Origin: Longimicrobiales bacterium
Lineage (GTDB): Bacteria > Gemmatimonadota > Gemmatimonadetes > Longimicrobiales > Gaopeijiaceae
Direction: 5' to 3'
Assembly (NCBI GenBank): GCA_028284495.1
Contig: JANQRP010000038.1
Location: 62,001 to 126,000 of the forward strand
DNA: 64,000 nucleotides
Shown: piece by piece, positions 46,027 through 54,289 of the stretch
Layout of the letters: every line of letters starts with the position of its first letter
How positions within the stretch are numbered: position 1 is the stretch's first letter
Notes under the pieces: model-generated
Told to the model about the DNA's origin: nothing
The model's input: only the letters and a program-made list of their open reading frames with translations
Databases searched by the model: none
Program-made: the position numbers and the translations under genes

Positions 46027-46041
46027 GGCGTCCGCTCCGAC

Positions 46042-46464
46042 ATGACCACGACCGAGCGCGGGGCGGCGCGGCGGCGGCTCCGGGCGCTCTTCGACGAGAG
46101 CCTGCGACGGGACCGCCCGCGCTCCCTCCGACATCGCATCCTGCACCGCGTCGTGATCTGGATTCTCCGGGGGCCGGTACGGGTGAAGGTGCCGGCCCGG
46201 GGTATGGATCCCACCGGCCAGCGTTCACTCGACGAGCTGACTCCCGAGTGGCGCGACACGCACCGGCGCCTGCGCGAGTGGATCGAGGCGAGCACGCCCG
46301 CGGAACTCGCGGCCGCCTGCTTCATGCACCCGGTGGCGGGGCCATGTCGCCCGGCGTCGCGCGTGGCCCTGCTCTACCTGCCCTGCTTCGTCCAGATCAC
46401 GATCGTTCCGCAGGTGTTGCCGAGCCCCGCGAAGCGCAGCGGTGTCCCGCTGATCCTCCGGTAG
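46042..46464 (+). pseudogene. DinB-like fragment running into the convergent gene
   Basis: The frame reads as the C-terminal half of a DinB-type four-helix protein (MDPTGQRSLDELTPEW, HRRLREWIEASTPAEL, then HPVAGP). The normal N-terminal helices and the HERRHIRQ-type ending are missing. After LLYLP the reading runs through the last 90 bases of the convergent TonB-plug gene, whose C-terminus is the credible one. So this is probably a decayed remnant; a short working protein cannot be excluded. Confidence 0.5.
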
Positions 46465-47309
46465 ACCTCGACGGCGAGGATGTCATGACCGGTCAGGTAC
46501 GCGTCCAGTCCCTTCTGAAAGTCGCCCGAATCGAGGAACCCGTTGGAGTTCGCTTTGGTCATCCGGGTCCCGTCCAGCCAGACGTCGGGCTCGCAGAGAC
46601 CAAGGGCCACTGCGCTCCCGTCTCCGCCGCAACGGAACAGCGGGCCACTGGACGGCGGGCCGGTTCTCTCGCTGTTGGGGCTGCATCCGCGTTGCCCGTC
46701 TCCGGGCGATACGCCCATGGCGCGGAAGAGGACGAGCGACTCCATCGTCCTCACTCCGGGTATTCCACGGAGCAACTCGGACGGCTCCGACACGAGCCCC
46801 ATCGCCTCGATCTCCTCCGGCGTGACGAAATCCCCGAACCCGTCCGTCAGCCGCTCGTAGAACCCCTGGGCGCGGAGGCTTCGGCGGATCTGCGCCCGTT
46901 CGACGGCCACGTCCACGCCCTCCAGCTCGACAGGAGCGGGCAGGAGGTATGCGGTCACTTCGAGCCGCGCCGAAGCCGACGCGAAGTCGAACACGCCGTC
47001 CACGACGGTGGTGTAGCCGAGCTTCTCGATCTGGATGTACCACGAGCCCGGCCCCGGTGCCGCGAGCGTGAAGGCGCCCGAGGACGTGGACGTGACCGAG
47101 TCGCCCACCGGGTAGCCGTCCGGGTGCAGCAGGAAGAGGAGCGCGTCGTCGATCGGCGCCTCCGAGGATCCGTCGAGCACGCGGCCCGTCAGCTCCTGGG
47201 CGGACAGGGAGGGCGGCTCGAATACCGCACTGGCGACCACCAGCCCGCACGACGTCGCCAACATGGCGACGACGGACCGGACGGCGGCGTGACGGATGTT
47301 GGGCTTCAT
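46374..47309 (-). CDS. Exported carboxypeptidase-regulatory plus TonB-plug protein without barrel
   Basis: This 311-residue protein has a signal peptide (LSAQ), a carboxypeptidase-regulatory-like beta-sandwich (ELTGRVLDGSSEAPIDDALL, 38-115) and then a plug-like domain (GFYERLTDGFGDFVTPEEIE, LLRGIPGVRT, ending CGTIVIWTKQGR). No outer-membrane barrel follows. Stand-alone plug proteins of this kind are known in Bacteroidota and Gemmatimonadota and may act in TonB-linked signalling or binding. The ATG at 47309 starts the signal peptide. Confidence 0.8.
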   Translation of the reverse strand: MKPNIRHAAVRSVVAMLATSCGLVVASAVFEPPSLSAQELTGRVLDGSSEAPIDDALLFLLHPDGYPVGDSVTSTSSGAFTLAAPGPGSWYIQIEKLGYTTVVDGVFDFASASARLEVTAYLLPAPVELEGVDVAVERAQIRRSLRAQGFYERLTDGFGDFVTPEEIEAMGLVSEPSELLRGIPGVRTMESLVLFRAMGVSPGDGQRGCSPNSERTGPPSSGPLFRCGGDGSAVALGLCEPDVWLDGTRMTKANSNGFLDSGDFQKGLDAYLTGHDILAVEVYRRISGTPLRFAGLGNTCGTIVIWTKQGR

Positions 47310-47458
47310 GAGGTCTCGGTCGTTGCGGATCGACTGCGCACTCGACCATGCACGCGGGGTCCGCCCGGGGTCAACTGTTTTCGTCCGGTCCGCGCCACGA
47401 CGTCGGAGCGCGAGGTGGGAGCACGGAATCGGAGAACGCGGACCGCGGCGACGTCATA

Positions 47459-47464
47459 TAGGTT
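47459..47464 (+). promoter_or_regulatory. TANNTT -10-like element upstream of the second ECF sigma gene
   Basis: GTCATATAGGTTGGC sits about 50 bases before the ATG at 47515 in a 205-bp divergent region. TATAGG overlaps it as an alternative. Confidence 0.3.
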
Positions 47465-47514
47465 GGCTCCTCGGCACACACACTCAGGAAGCCGAGTCCA
47501 GGCGCCGGACCCGC

Positions 47515-48060
47515 ATGTCACCATCGAACCTATCGTCCGACGAGCTCGAGGAACGGCTCGCGTCCCTGCACGAGGACAGCTTCGGCTGGGCCTGCTCGTG
47601 CTGTGGCTGGAACGAGACGGAGGCGGAGGACGTGTTGCAGACCGTGTACCTGAAGGTGATCTCGGGGCGAGCCCGCTACGACGGCAGGTCGGCGTTCCGC
47701 ACGTGGCTCTTCGGTGTGATCCGATTCACCGCCCTCGAGCTGCACCGACGGATCCGGCTGCACGACGAGAAGATCGACGGCCTGGCGGGTGAATCGGTAG
47801 CGATGGGACAGGCGCCATCCGCCCCGGACGACGCGCTTGTGGAGGCACGGCAGGCCGAACGCCTCCGCGCGGCGCTCTCCGGGCTGTCGGATCGGCAGGC
47901 CGAGGTCCTGCACCTCGTGTTCTATCAGGGGCTGACGGTGCGCGAAGCAGCGGATGTGATGGAGGTGTCCGTCGGGTCCGCGCGCATACATTATGACCGC
48001 GGAAAGAAGCGCCTGCGTGCGCTCCTCTCCGAATCCGAAGCGGGTGGAGGTGCAGAGTGA
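47515..48060 (+). CDS. ECF sigma factor of a sigma / membrane protein / ZraP-like operon
   Basis: This 181-residue sigma factor has region 2 (LQTVYLKVI, AFRTWLFGVIRFTALELHR) and region 4 (LSDRQAEVLHLVFYQGLTVREAA, then VSVGSARIHYDRGKKRL). The unusual CSCCGWNETEAED in region 2.1 has three cysteines, not typical of ECF sigmas. The next gene begins at a GTGA overlap and encodes a one-helix protein, and a ZraP-like protein follows. The gene order resembles the CnrYXH metal-response system. Confidence 0.93.
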   Translation: MSPSNLSSDELEERLASLHEDSFGWACSCCGWNETEAEDVLQTVYLKVISGRARYDGRSAFRTWLFGVIRFTALELHRRIRLHDEKIDGLAGESVAMGQAPSAPDDALVEARQAERLRAALSGLSDRQAEVLHLVFYQGLTVREAADVMEVSVGSARIHYDRGKKRLRALLSESEAGGGAE

Positions 48061-48524
48061 CTGGATCAGACGACGAGCGGATCCTGCGGGAGGCCTTTCA
48101 GGACCTGAGGCGGGACACGCGTGAGCGCGGTGCGGTGCCCGACGCGCATGCGATGCTGGCCCGTGCCCGCGCCGCGGCCGAGGCGGCAACGACACCCTCG
48201 GCCGTGACGGATCCGGCGCCCACGAGCACATGGGCACGGCGAAGCGGCTGGCTGTCGCTCGCGGCTGCGGCCGCCGTGGCCACCCTCATGTTCGTCGACC
48301 GCGCGGGCCACGCCGACCGCGAGTTCGAGCGACTCGTGTCGGCCTACTCGACCGACGTCACCGCAGGTGCCTGGCGCTCGCCGACGGACGCGCTTCTTCG
48401 CACACCCGGCGTCGACCTCGGCGCGATTCCGTCGTTCGGATCTTCGATGGTCGGACCGGGCTCGCGACCCGACGCTCCGCGGCCCGAAGCTCCGCGGGAA
48501 GCCGGACCCGGGAGGGACTCGTGA
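48057..48524 (+). CDS. Single-helix membrane protein, candidate anti-sigma factor
   Basis: This 155-residue protein has a soluble N-terminal region (DDERILREAFQDLRRDTRE, then PDAHAML), one transmembrane helix (about 67-85) and a periplasmic tail. The classic ZAS HxxxCxxC is absent. Its position directly after an ECF sigma gene, with the GTG overlapping the sigma stop, supports an anti-sigma role. The N-terminal region is the predicted sigma-binding part. Confidence 0.6.
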   Translation: MTGSDDERILREAFQDLRRDTRERGAVPDAHAMLARARAAAEAATTPSAVTDPAPTSTWARRSGWLSLAAAAAVATLMFVDRAGHADREFERLVSAYSTDVTAGAWRSPTDALLRTPGVDLGAIPSFGSSMVGPGSRPDAPRPEAPREAGPGRDS

Positions 48525-48979
48525 TGCTGCAGATCGTCCGCCGCGTCGTCGTTCTCGCGATGCCGTTCCTGCTCGCGGTTCCGATCGCGGCGCAGGACGC
48601 TCCACCGCCGGACCCGGTCGTTCAGGACGACCCTCTCTTCGCCACGCTCTACCCGCCCGAGCTCATCATGCAGCACCGGCGGGCGATCTCGCTGGACGAC
48701 GAGCAGCGGGACGCGATCTCGCAGCTCATTCAGGATCTGCAGGGTCGCGTACTGCGGCTGCAGTGGGAGCTGCTCGACGAGGTGCAGGAGCTGAGCAGGA
48801 TCACCGCGCTGGATCGTGTGGACCTCGATCGGGCGGTGGATCAGATGAACCGTGTGCTCGATCTCGAGAGAGAGATCAAGCAGGCCCACCTCGAGATGCT
48901 CGTGCGGATCAAGAACCTCCTCACGCCGGGGCAACAGACGCGACTGGACGAGCTACGGCGCGATCCGCCCCTGCCGTGA
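48524..48979 (+). CDS. Exported Spy/CpxP/ZraP-like (LTxxQ) protein
   Basis: This 151-residue protein has a signal peptide ending in IAAQ and then mostly long helices with two LT/SL-x(2-3)-Q-like elements (ISLDDEQRDAISQLI, and LTPGQQTRLDEL), the family signature of ZraP/Spy/CpxP and CnrX-type metal sensors. It is coupled to the anti-sigma gene by TGATG, with GGGAGG before the ATG. A periplasmic stress or metal sensor that relays to the sigma system is the likely role. Confidence 0.75.
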   Translation: MLQIVRRVVVLAMPFLLAVPIAAQDAPPPDPVVQDDPLFATLYPPELIMQHRRAISLDDEQRDAISQLIQDLQGRVLRLQWELLDEVQELSRITALDRVDLDRAVDQMNRVLDLEREIKQAHLEMLVRIKNLLTPGQQTRLDELRRDPPLP

Positions 48980-48991
48980 TCTGACCCCGCT

Positions 48992-49609
48992 CTAGGGCCA
49001 CCAGCGGACGCCGAGGCTGAGACGGCTCGAAGTCGCGTCCGCGTCGAAGCCCGACACCGACACGTTGTTCACGCGCAACGTGGTGAACTCCCCGCCCGTG
49101 AACAGAAGCCCGAGCTCGAGCGACCAGGCCTCGCTCAGGTAGTAGGCGACGCCGCCGCCGATCGTCAGGCTCGCGCCGGAGAGCTCGGCCTCCTCCTCCT
49201 CGCTCCCGTCCACGATCGGGTCGTCGACGTTGACGCTCCTCCGCCCGACGGACGCCTGGAGGAACGGCACCCAGCGCCGAAGGGAGTTGGCGAAGTGGAA
49301 GCGGGCGCCGACGTCGAAGTGGGCCATCGTCCAGTCGCCCTGCACGTCCCCCGTGGACTGCTCGTCGAAGCGGGCGGCGTCGGCCTGGGCGAACAGCGTG
49401 AAGCGGCGGTTCAGCCCGTAGCCCACGAACAGTCCGCCGCCACCGGCGTCGTTCCGATCCTCGTCCTCGGCCGACAGCGAAGCGCCCGACAGGTGGAGCC
49501 CGAGAACGAATCCGCGGGTGGTGGATTCCTGGGCGTGCAGGAGGCCCGGGAAAACGAAGAGCGCCACAGCTGCGGCGGTGGCGATGCGGCACGTCGACGG
49601 GACACGCAT
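48992..49609 (-). CDS. Outer-membrane beta-barrel protein (OmpA/OMP_b-brl-like)
   Basis: This 205-residue protein has a signal peptide (LLHAQ) and eight likely strands of alternating pattern (GFVLGLHLSGASL, GGGLFVGYGLNRRFTLF, FDVGARFHF, LTIGGGVAYYL, WSLELGLLF), ending in RLSLGVRWWP with a C-terminal aromatic-Pro. It fits small porin-like barrels. It is convergent with the ZraP-like gene. Function unknown. Confidence 0.8.
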   Translation of the reverse strand: MRVPSTCRIATAAAVALFVFPGLLHAQESTTRGFVLGLHLSGASLSAEDEDRNDAGGGGLFVGYGLNRRFTLFAQADAARFDEQSTGDVQGDWTMAHFDVGARFHFANSLRRWVPFLQASVGRRSVNVDDPIVDGSEEEEAELSGASLTIGGGVAYYLSEAWSLELGLLFTGGEFTTLRVNNVSVSGFDADATSSRLSLGVRWWP

Positions 49610-49679
49610 GGCGAATCGATTCTGGGGTGACCGGGGCCCGGACGCTCGCGACCGGGAGTCGTAGTCTGCGGGAACGCCG

Positions 49680-49714
49680 ACGTGGGGGCGCGGCGTCGCA
49701 CCGCGCCCCCACGT
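49680..49714 (-). terminator. Strong 14-bp hairpin downstream of the lipoprotein gene
   Basis: ACGTGGGGGCGCGG and CCGCGCCCCCACGT form a perfect 14-bp stem around a 7-base loop. It lies 40 bases after the stop of the minus-strand lipoprotein gene. No T-tract follows, but the stem is very stable, so it is a good terminator or transcript-stabilising element. Confidence 0.55.
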
Positions 49715-49754
49715 TGGGATGCCAGCCCCCGGGGGACAACCGGGGCCGGGCCGA

Positions 49755-50834
49755 TCAGAGCAGGATGCTCAGAATCACCAGGTTGTCCACGGGATCCACG
49801 AGATCCTCGAGGAAGTCGAAGACGTCCTCGGCGGCGTCGACGACCGAGACGAGCACCAGCACCTCGATTCCGTTCAGCGATCCTCCGTCCGGCGTCGTGA
49901 ACGTCGGGTCGTCCGCCGGCCCCGACGCGAGCGCGAACACGTCGCCGTTCAGACGGACGGTGCCGTCGATCGTCTCGTCCGCCACCGAGGCCGAGAGCTG
50001 GAAGGACTCGGCGCCGTGGCGTACCGAGACGTCGAGGTCGCCCCCGTCGTCGTTCCCCTCGGACACGCCGCTGACGCTGCCCGCGATGTGGAAGTCGCGG
50101 CTCGCCACGCTCAGATCGAACACGACGTCGAGCTCCTCACGACCGTTCAAGTCGCTGCCGTCCGCGCGGATGTCGAAATCCAGACGGGCGTCCCCGTCGC
50201 CCTGGACGAACCCGGCGACGGTCAGGGTGCCCCGTGACTCGTTCGATGCGAGCGTGGTCCGGTAGTCGAGATGAGTCCGACCGTCGCTCACGACGCTCAG
50301 CCGGAGGGCGATGCCTTCGACCCCGTCGCCTTCGTCCACGAGGTCCGCGTGGCCGATCTCACGGTCGACGATCGGCGTGCCGCTCCCGTCGACCTCGTAG
50401 AGAACGAAGCGCACCCCAGTGGCGGGCGCGCCCTCGCGGTCCTCATCGATCTCGTATCCGTCGGTCGTGGGGTCGTAGACGAAGGTCGAGCCTCGCGTCC
50501 GATCCGAGATCAGCGGCGCGCCCTCGATCGACGGAGCATCCGCCGAGGCGCGGGCGCGACGGAACAGCTCGAGAGCGAATCCGGCCGCGCCCTCGGCCTC
50601 GAGCGCGCCCAGCGTACCCACCGCCGCCGCTCCGCTGAAGGGCGTTCGACCATCCAGTGACCTGAGTCCTGCGAAGGCGTCGGTCTCCAGGATCTTCTCG
50701 AGCGCCGCATAGTCCTCGAGCGCCGCCTGGGCGTCGAACGCGTCGGTGTCCGCCGGGCCGGTGGCGTCGTCACAGGCCCCGATGAGAAGCACGGCGGCGA
50801 GCAGCGCGCCGTTTCGGGCATGTCGGTTCCACAT
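49755..50834 (-). CDS. Hypothetical lipoprotein
   Basis: I do not recognise a family. The 359-residue protein has a hydrophobic N-terminus and lipobox IGAC, then a beta-rich, Asp/Gly/Ser-rich body (DGDARLDFDIRADGSD, VSGVSEGNDDGGDL), which reads like a surface or periplasmic adhesion or binding protein. The C-terminus is hydrophobic (VEDLVDPVDNLVILSILL-like). The ATG at 50834 starts the signal peptide. It ends before the strong hairpin. Confidence 0.65.
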   Translation of the reverse strand: MWNRHARNGALLAAVLLIGACDDATGPADTDAFDAQAALEDYAALEKILETDAFAGLRSLDGRTPFSGAAAVGTLGALEAEGAAGFALELFRRARASADAPSIEGAPLISDRTRGSTFVYDPTTDGYEIDEDREGAPATGVRFVLYEVDGSGTPIVDREIGHADLVDEGDGVEGIALRLSVVSDGRTHLDYRTTLASNESRGTLTVAGFVQGDGDARLDFDIRADGSDLNGREELDVVFDLSVASRDFHIAGSVSGVSEGNDDGGDLDVSVRHGAESFQLSASVADETIDGTVRLNGDVFALASGPADDPTFTTPDGGSLNGIEVLVLVSVVDAAEDVFDFLEDLVDPVDNLVILSILL

Positions 50835-50965
50835 CTGTCGTCCCTCCGATGTCGTCGGGTGTTTCCGGGTCGGTCCGTGTCTGTGTGACGCGGGCCGCGG
50901 ATCCGTATGACATCCGGGCCAGAGCCGACCGAACGGAGAGGTCGGCGCACGGACCTGGCGGGCCG

Positions 50966-50971
50966 TATATT
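50966..50971 (+). promoter_or_regulatory. TANNTT -10-like element inside GGCCG...CGGCC
   Basis: GGCCG-TATATT-CGGCC is an inverted repeat with the TATATT as its centre, 35 bases before the ATG at 51007. It lies in the divergent region with the lipoprotein gene. Confidence 0.35.
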
Positions 50972-51006
50972 CGGCCTTCCCGCCTCCCACGCCGCAGCCA
51001 TCCGCC

Positions 51007-52476
51007 ATGTCCCCGACGCATCTCCGCCGCCCGACACGGGGCCTCGCCGCCCTCCTGCTCGTTTCGGTCGCCTTTGCCGCACCCACCGCACCGACCTCGG
51101 CGCAGGTGCCCGCCGTGCGGCCCGCCGCCGCGCTGACGGACGCGGAGATCTCCCGGATCGACGCCGCCTTCGTGCGGTTCGGCAACGCCTCACCCGGCGC
51201 GGCGCTCGCCGTCGTGCGCGACGGCGAGATCGTGTACGAGGCGGGCTACGGGCTCGCGAACCTCGAGTACGGCGTCCCCATCACGCCCGCCTCCACCTTC
51301 CACGTCGCCTCCGTCTCCAAGCAGTTCGCCGCCATGGCGGTGGTGCTGCTGGCCCTGGAGGGGCGGGTGGATCTCGACGCGAGCATCCGCGAGTACGTGC
51401 CGGAGGTTCCTGATTTCGGGCCGACCATCACCGTCCGGCACCTGCTCAACCACACGAGCGGGATGCGGGATCAGTGGAGCCTGCTGTCGATGGCGGGGTG
51501 GCGCGGGCAGGACATCAAGACGCAGGACGACGTCCTGTGGCTGATCAGCCGACAGCGGGACCTCAATTTCGAGCCGGGAGCGGAATACCTGTACAGCAAC
51601 TCCGGCTTCACGCTCATGGCCATCCTCGTCGAGCGTGTCACCGGGCAGCCCATGAAGGACTTCGCGCGCGAGCGGATCTTCGAGCCGCTCGGGATGACGA
51701 GCACACACTTCCACGACGACATGGGCCACATCGTCCCTGGCCGGACCTACGCCTACTCGCCGACGGGCGGCGGCTTCCGCATCAACATCCCCTTCTTTGC
51801 CAACTACGGGGCCACGTCACTCTTCACCAACGTCCGCGACCTGGCCCGGTGGGCGAACAACCTCGAGTCGAAGACGGTGGGCGGCGAGGCCGGCATCGCC
51901 ATGCTGCTCGAGCGCGGCGTGCTGAACTCGGGTGAGGCGATCGGCTATGCGCTCGGCATCCAGCACGGCGCGTACCGGGGGCTCACCACCGTCGGGCACA
52001 GCGGCTCCGACGCCGGCTACCGGGCCGAGTTCCGGACGTATCCCGACCAGCGGACGGCCATCATCGTGCTCAGCAACGTCAGCAACGGGAATCCCGGCGG
52101 CCTGGCCCGGGCCGTCGCCGACGTGGTGCTCGAGGACGCCTTCCCGCCCGCGCCCGAGCAGCAGGGCGGAGGTGGAGGCGGCGACACCGAGCGCGAACCG
52201 GATCCGCCCCCGCCGACACTCTCCGAGGCCCAGCTTCGCGAGTTCGTCGGTACCTACCACTCGGTCGAACTCGACGTGGACTACGTCGTGGCACTCGAAG
52301 GCGGGCGCCTCTTCCTCCAGCGCCGGAAGTTCGGCGACCGCGAGCTCGAGCCGGAGGCCGAGGACACCTTCGACGCCGGCTCCACCTACCGGTTCGTGCG
52401 GGACGCCACCGGGAGCGTCGTCGGCTTCGAGGTCACGTCGGGCCGAGTGCGGAATCTGCGCTTCGAGCGGCGCTAG
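51007..52476 (+). CDS. Exported serine hydrolase with C-terminal lipocalin-like domain
   Basis: This 489-residue protein has a signal peptide (TSAQ), the serine hydrolase motifs SVSK, YSNSG and HSGS (third element), and a C-terminal beta-rich domain (FVGTYHSVELDVDYVV onward) after a proline-rich linker (PDPPPPTLSE). This matches class C beta-lactamase-like esterases and D-aminopeptidases with an added lipocalin-like (DUF3471-type) domain. It is a paralogue of the gene at 28850. Confidence 0.9.
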   Translation: MSPTHLRRPTRGLAALLLVSVAFAAPTAPTSAQVPAVRPAAALTDAEISRIDAAFVRFGNASPGAALAVVRDGEIVYEAGYGLANLEYGVPITPASTFHVASVSKQFAAMAVVLLALEGRVDLDASIREYVPEVPDFGPTITVRHLLNHTSGMRDQWSLLSMAGWRGQDIKTQDDVLWLISRQRDLNFEPGAEYLYSNSGFTLMAILVERVTGQPMKDFARERIFEPLGMTSTHFHDDMGHIVPGRTYAYSPTGGGFRINIPFFANYGATSLFTNVRDLARWANNLESKTVGGEAGIAMLLERGVLNSGEAIGYALGIQHGAYRGLTTVGHSGSDAGYRAEFRTYPDQRTAIIVLSNVSNGNPGGLARAVADVVLEDAFPPAPEQQGGGGGGDTEREPDPPPPTLSEAQLREFVGTYHSVELDVDYVVALEGGRLFLQRRKFGDRELEPEAEDTFDAGSTYRFVRDATGSVVGFEVTSGRVRNLRFERR

Positions 52477-52556
52477 CAACCCGGCGCGCCTGGACCTTAC
52501 CGCCCCGGGCCTTCTCCCGCCCCGAGCCGCGCCACGTCCGGAGCGCTCCCCGGCCC

Positions 52557-52704
52557 GGGACGCGGGGTCCTCACCCCCGGGGTGATCGGGTGAGCGTTGG
52601 TCCGCGCTCGGAAGCCAACCCGTCCCCAAGCGAACCCGTCAGCGAGCACCCCCCTCACCTACCGGAGAAGCGAGCGTGCCCCGGGGGTGAGGACCCCGCG
52701 TCCC
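52557..52704. repeat. 26-bp inverted repeat between convergent genes
   Basis: The left arm (52557-52582) begins GGGACGCGGGGTCC, and the right arm (52679-52704) ends GGACCCCGCGTCCC; the arms are perfect inverted copies separated by 96 bases. The left arm with its flank also contains the palindrome TCACCCC-C-GGGGTGA. The site lies between two convergent genes. It may act as a two-way terminator or be the remains of a small palindromic mobile element. The long loop favours a repeat element rather than a simple terminator. Confidence 0.6.
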
Positions 52705-52720
52705 GAGCCCGGCGATCAGC

Positions 52721-54220
52721 TCACGAGCGCGCCGGTACCATCGCCGCCGCCCGCAGCAGCGCCCGCGCCTTGTTCAGCGTCTCGTCGTACTCCGACGCCG
52801 GCACCGAGTCCGCCACGATGCCGGCGCCTGCCTGCACGTAGGCGCGACCCTCGTGCACCAGTACGGTGCGGATCGTGATGGCCGTGTCCATGCGGCGCCC
52901 CCCCCACGAGATGTGGCCGACCGCGCCCGCGTAGGGCCCCCGTCGCACAGGCTCGAGCTCGTCGATGATCTCCATCGCGCGGATCTTGGGCGCACCCGAC
53001 ACCGTGCCCGCGGGGAAGCACGCCGCCAGCACGTCCAGCGCCGACCGGTCCTCGGCGAGCCGGCCTTCGACCTGACTCACCACGTGCATGACGTGCGAGT
53101 AGCGCTCGACGATCATCCGCTCCGGCACGGTGACGGTGCCGTAGCGTGCGACGCGCCCCACGTCGTTCCGACCGAGATCGACCAGCATCCTGTGCTCGGC
53201 CAGCTCCTTCTCGTCGGCGAGGAGGTCCTCGGCGAGGTCGCGGTCTTCCTCGGGCGTGGCGCCACGAGGCCTCGTGCCCGCAATGGGGCGCACCGTCACG
53301 ACCTCGTCCTCCAGCCGCACGAGGACCTCGGGTGAGCTCCCGACCAGCGTGAGGCCGTCGAGCTCGAGGTAGTAGAGGTAGGGCGAGGGGTTGATCGAGC
53401 GCAGCGCCCGATAGAGGTCGAACGGCTCGCCCTCGAGTTCCATCGAGAGTCGCTGGCTCAGCACGACCTGGAAGGCGTCACCGGCCCGGATGTACTCGCG
53501 GATCCGCTCGACGCCGGCCTCGTACTCGGCGCGTGTCATGCTGGACTCGAACTCCGGATCGGCGTCGGGCTCGGGCCGGAGCTCGAGCGCCCCCGGGCCC
53601 TCGGCCACGCGGAGCTCGTCCACCAGCGTACGGGCCCGTGCGACCGCCTCGTGCCACGCCGTCCGCAGTTCGTCCTCGGTCGACCCGGCTTCGACGCGCG
53701 CGACCGCGATGGCCATCGCCCGGCCCTTCAGGTTGTCGATCGCGAGGACCACGTCGGTGAAGACGAACAGACCGTCGGGCGTCCCGAGGTCGTTCTCCGG
53801 CTCGTCGGGGAGGTGCTCGATGCGGCGCACCAGGTCGTAGCCGAAGAAGCCGACGGCGCCGCCCCAGAACCTCGGCAGGCCGGCGATCTCGGCGGGCTCC
53901 CACTCCGAGAGGCGCGCGTCGAGGTCGGCCAACGGGTCGTCCGTGTCGAGCGGCTTCCACCCGGTGGCCTCCGTCCACCGCGACACGGCTTCTCCGCTCA
54001 GCCGCCACGCCTCCGACACCCGGTTGCCCACGAAGGAGTAGCGGGCCCACTGCTCGCCGCCGACCACGGACTCGAGGAGGAAGCCGAAGGGTGGGCGGCG
54101 CAGCTTGGCGTACGCCGTGACGGCGGTGTCGACGTCGAAGAGGAATTCACACCACACCGGGATCGCGGTCGCGTGGCGAGCGTGGCGCTGGAATTCCTCG
54201 AAGGTCGGGCGTAACTCCAT
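52721..54220 (-). CDS. trpE: Anthranilate synthase component I
   Basis: This 499-residue chorismate-using enzyme has the regulatory LLES near the N-terminus, FWGGAVGFFGYD, and catalytic elements such as AGDAFQVVLSQR, SSPEVLVR, RPIAGTRPRG, DLGRNDVGRV, HVVSQVEGRL and AGTVSGAPKIRAMEII. It makes anthranilate for tryptophan. No trpG or other trp gene is adjacent. ATG at 54220. Confidence 0.95.
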   Translation of the reverse strand: MELRPTFEEFQRHARHATAIPVWCEFLFDVDTAVTAYAKLRRPPFGFLLESVVGGEQWARYSFVGNRVSEAWRLSGEAVSRWTEATGWKPLDTDDPLADLDARLSEWEPAEIAGLPRFWGGAVGFFGYDLVRRIEHLPDEPENDLGTPDGLFVFTDVVLAIDNLKGRAMAIAVARVEAGSTEDELRTAWHEAVARARTLVDELRVAEGPGALELRPEPDADPEFESSMTRAEYEAGVERIREYIRAGDAFQVVLSQRLSMELEGEPFDLYRALRSINPSPYLYYLELDGLTLVGSSPEVLVRLEDEVVTVRPIAGTRPRGATPEEDRDLAEDLLADEKELAEHRMLVDLGRNDVGRVARYGTVTVPERMIVERYSHVMHVVSQVEGRLAEDRSALDVLAACFPAGTVSGAPKIRAMEIIDELEPVRRGPYAGAVGHISWGGRRMDTAITIRTVLVHEGRAYVQAGAGIVADSVPASEYDETLNKARALLRAAAMVPARS

Positions 54221-54289
54221 GATCGCTCTTTCAGGGGAGGCGTGGCCGGGAGGCCCGCGCGTGCCGCACGTGGATCGCGAGGTTCGAGA

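Noticed and set aside
45414..47792. Plus-strand open frame of 792 codons
   Set aside because: Out of frame with the M20 peptidase and antisense to the plug gene; the product is Arg-rich with no domain.
28850..52476. Two serine hydrolases as possible antibiotic-resistance beta-lactamases
   Set aside because: SxxK and YxS/N motifs are shared by esterases and peptidases, and the third motif is HTGG or HSGS rather than KTG; resistance cannot be claimed.
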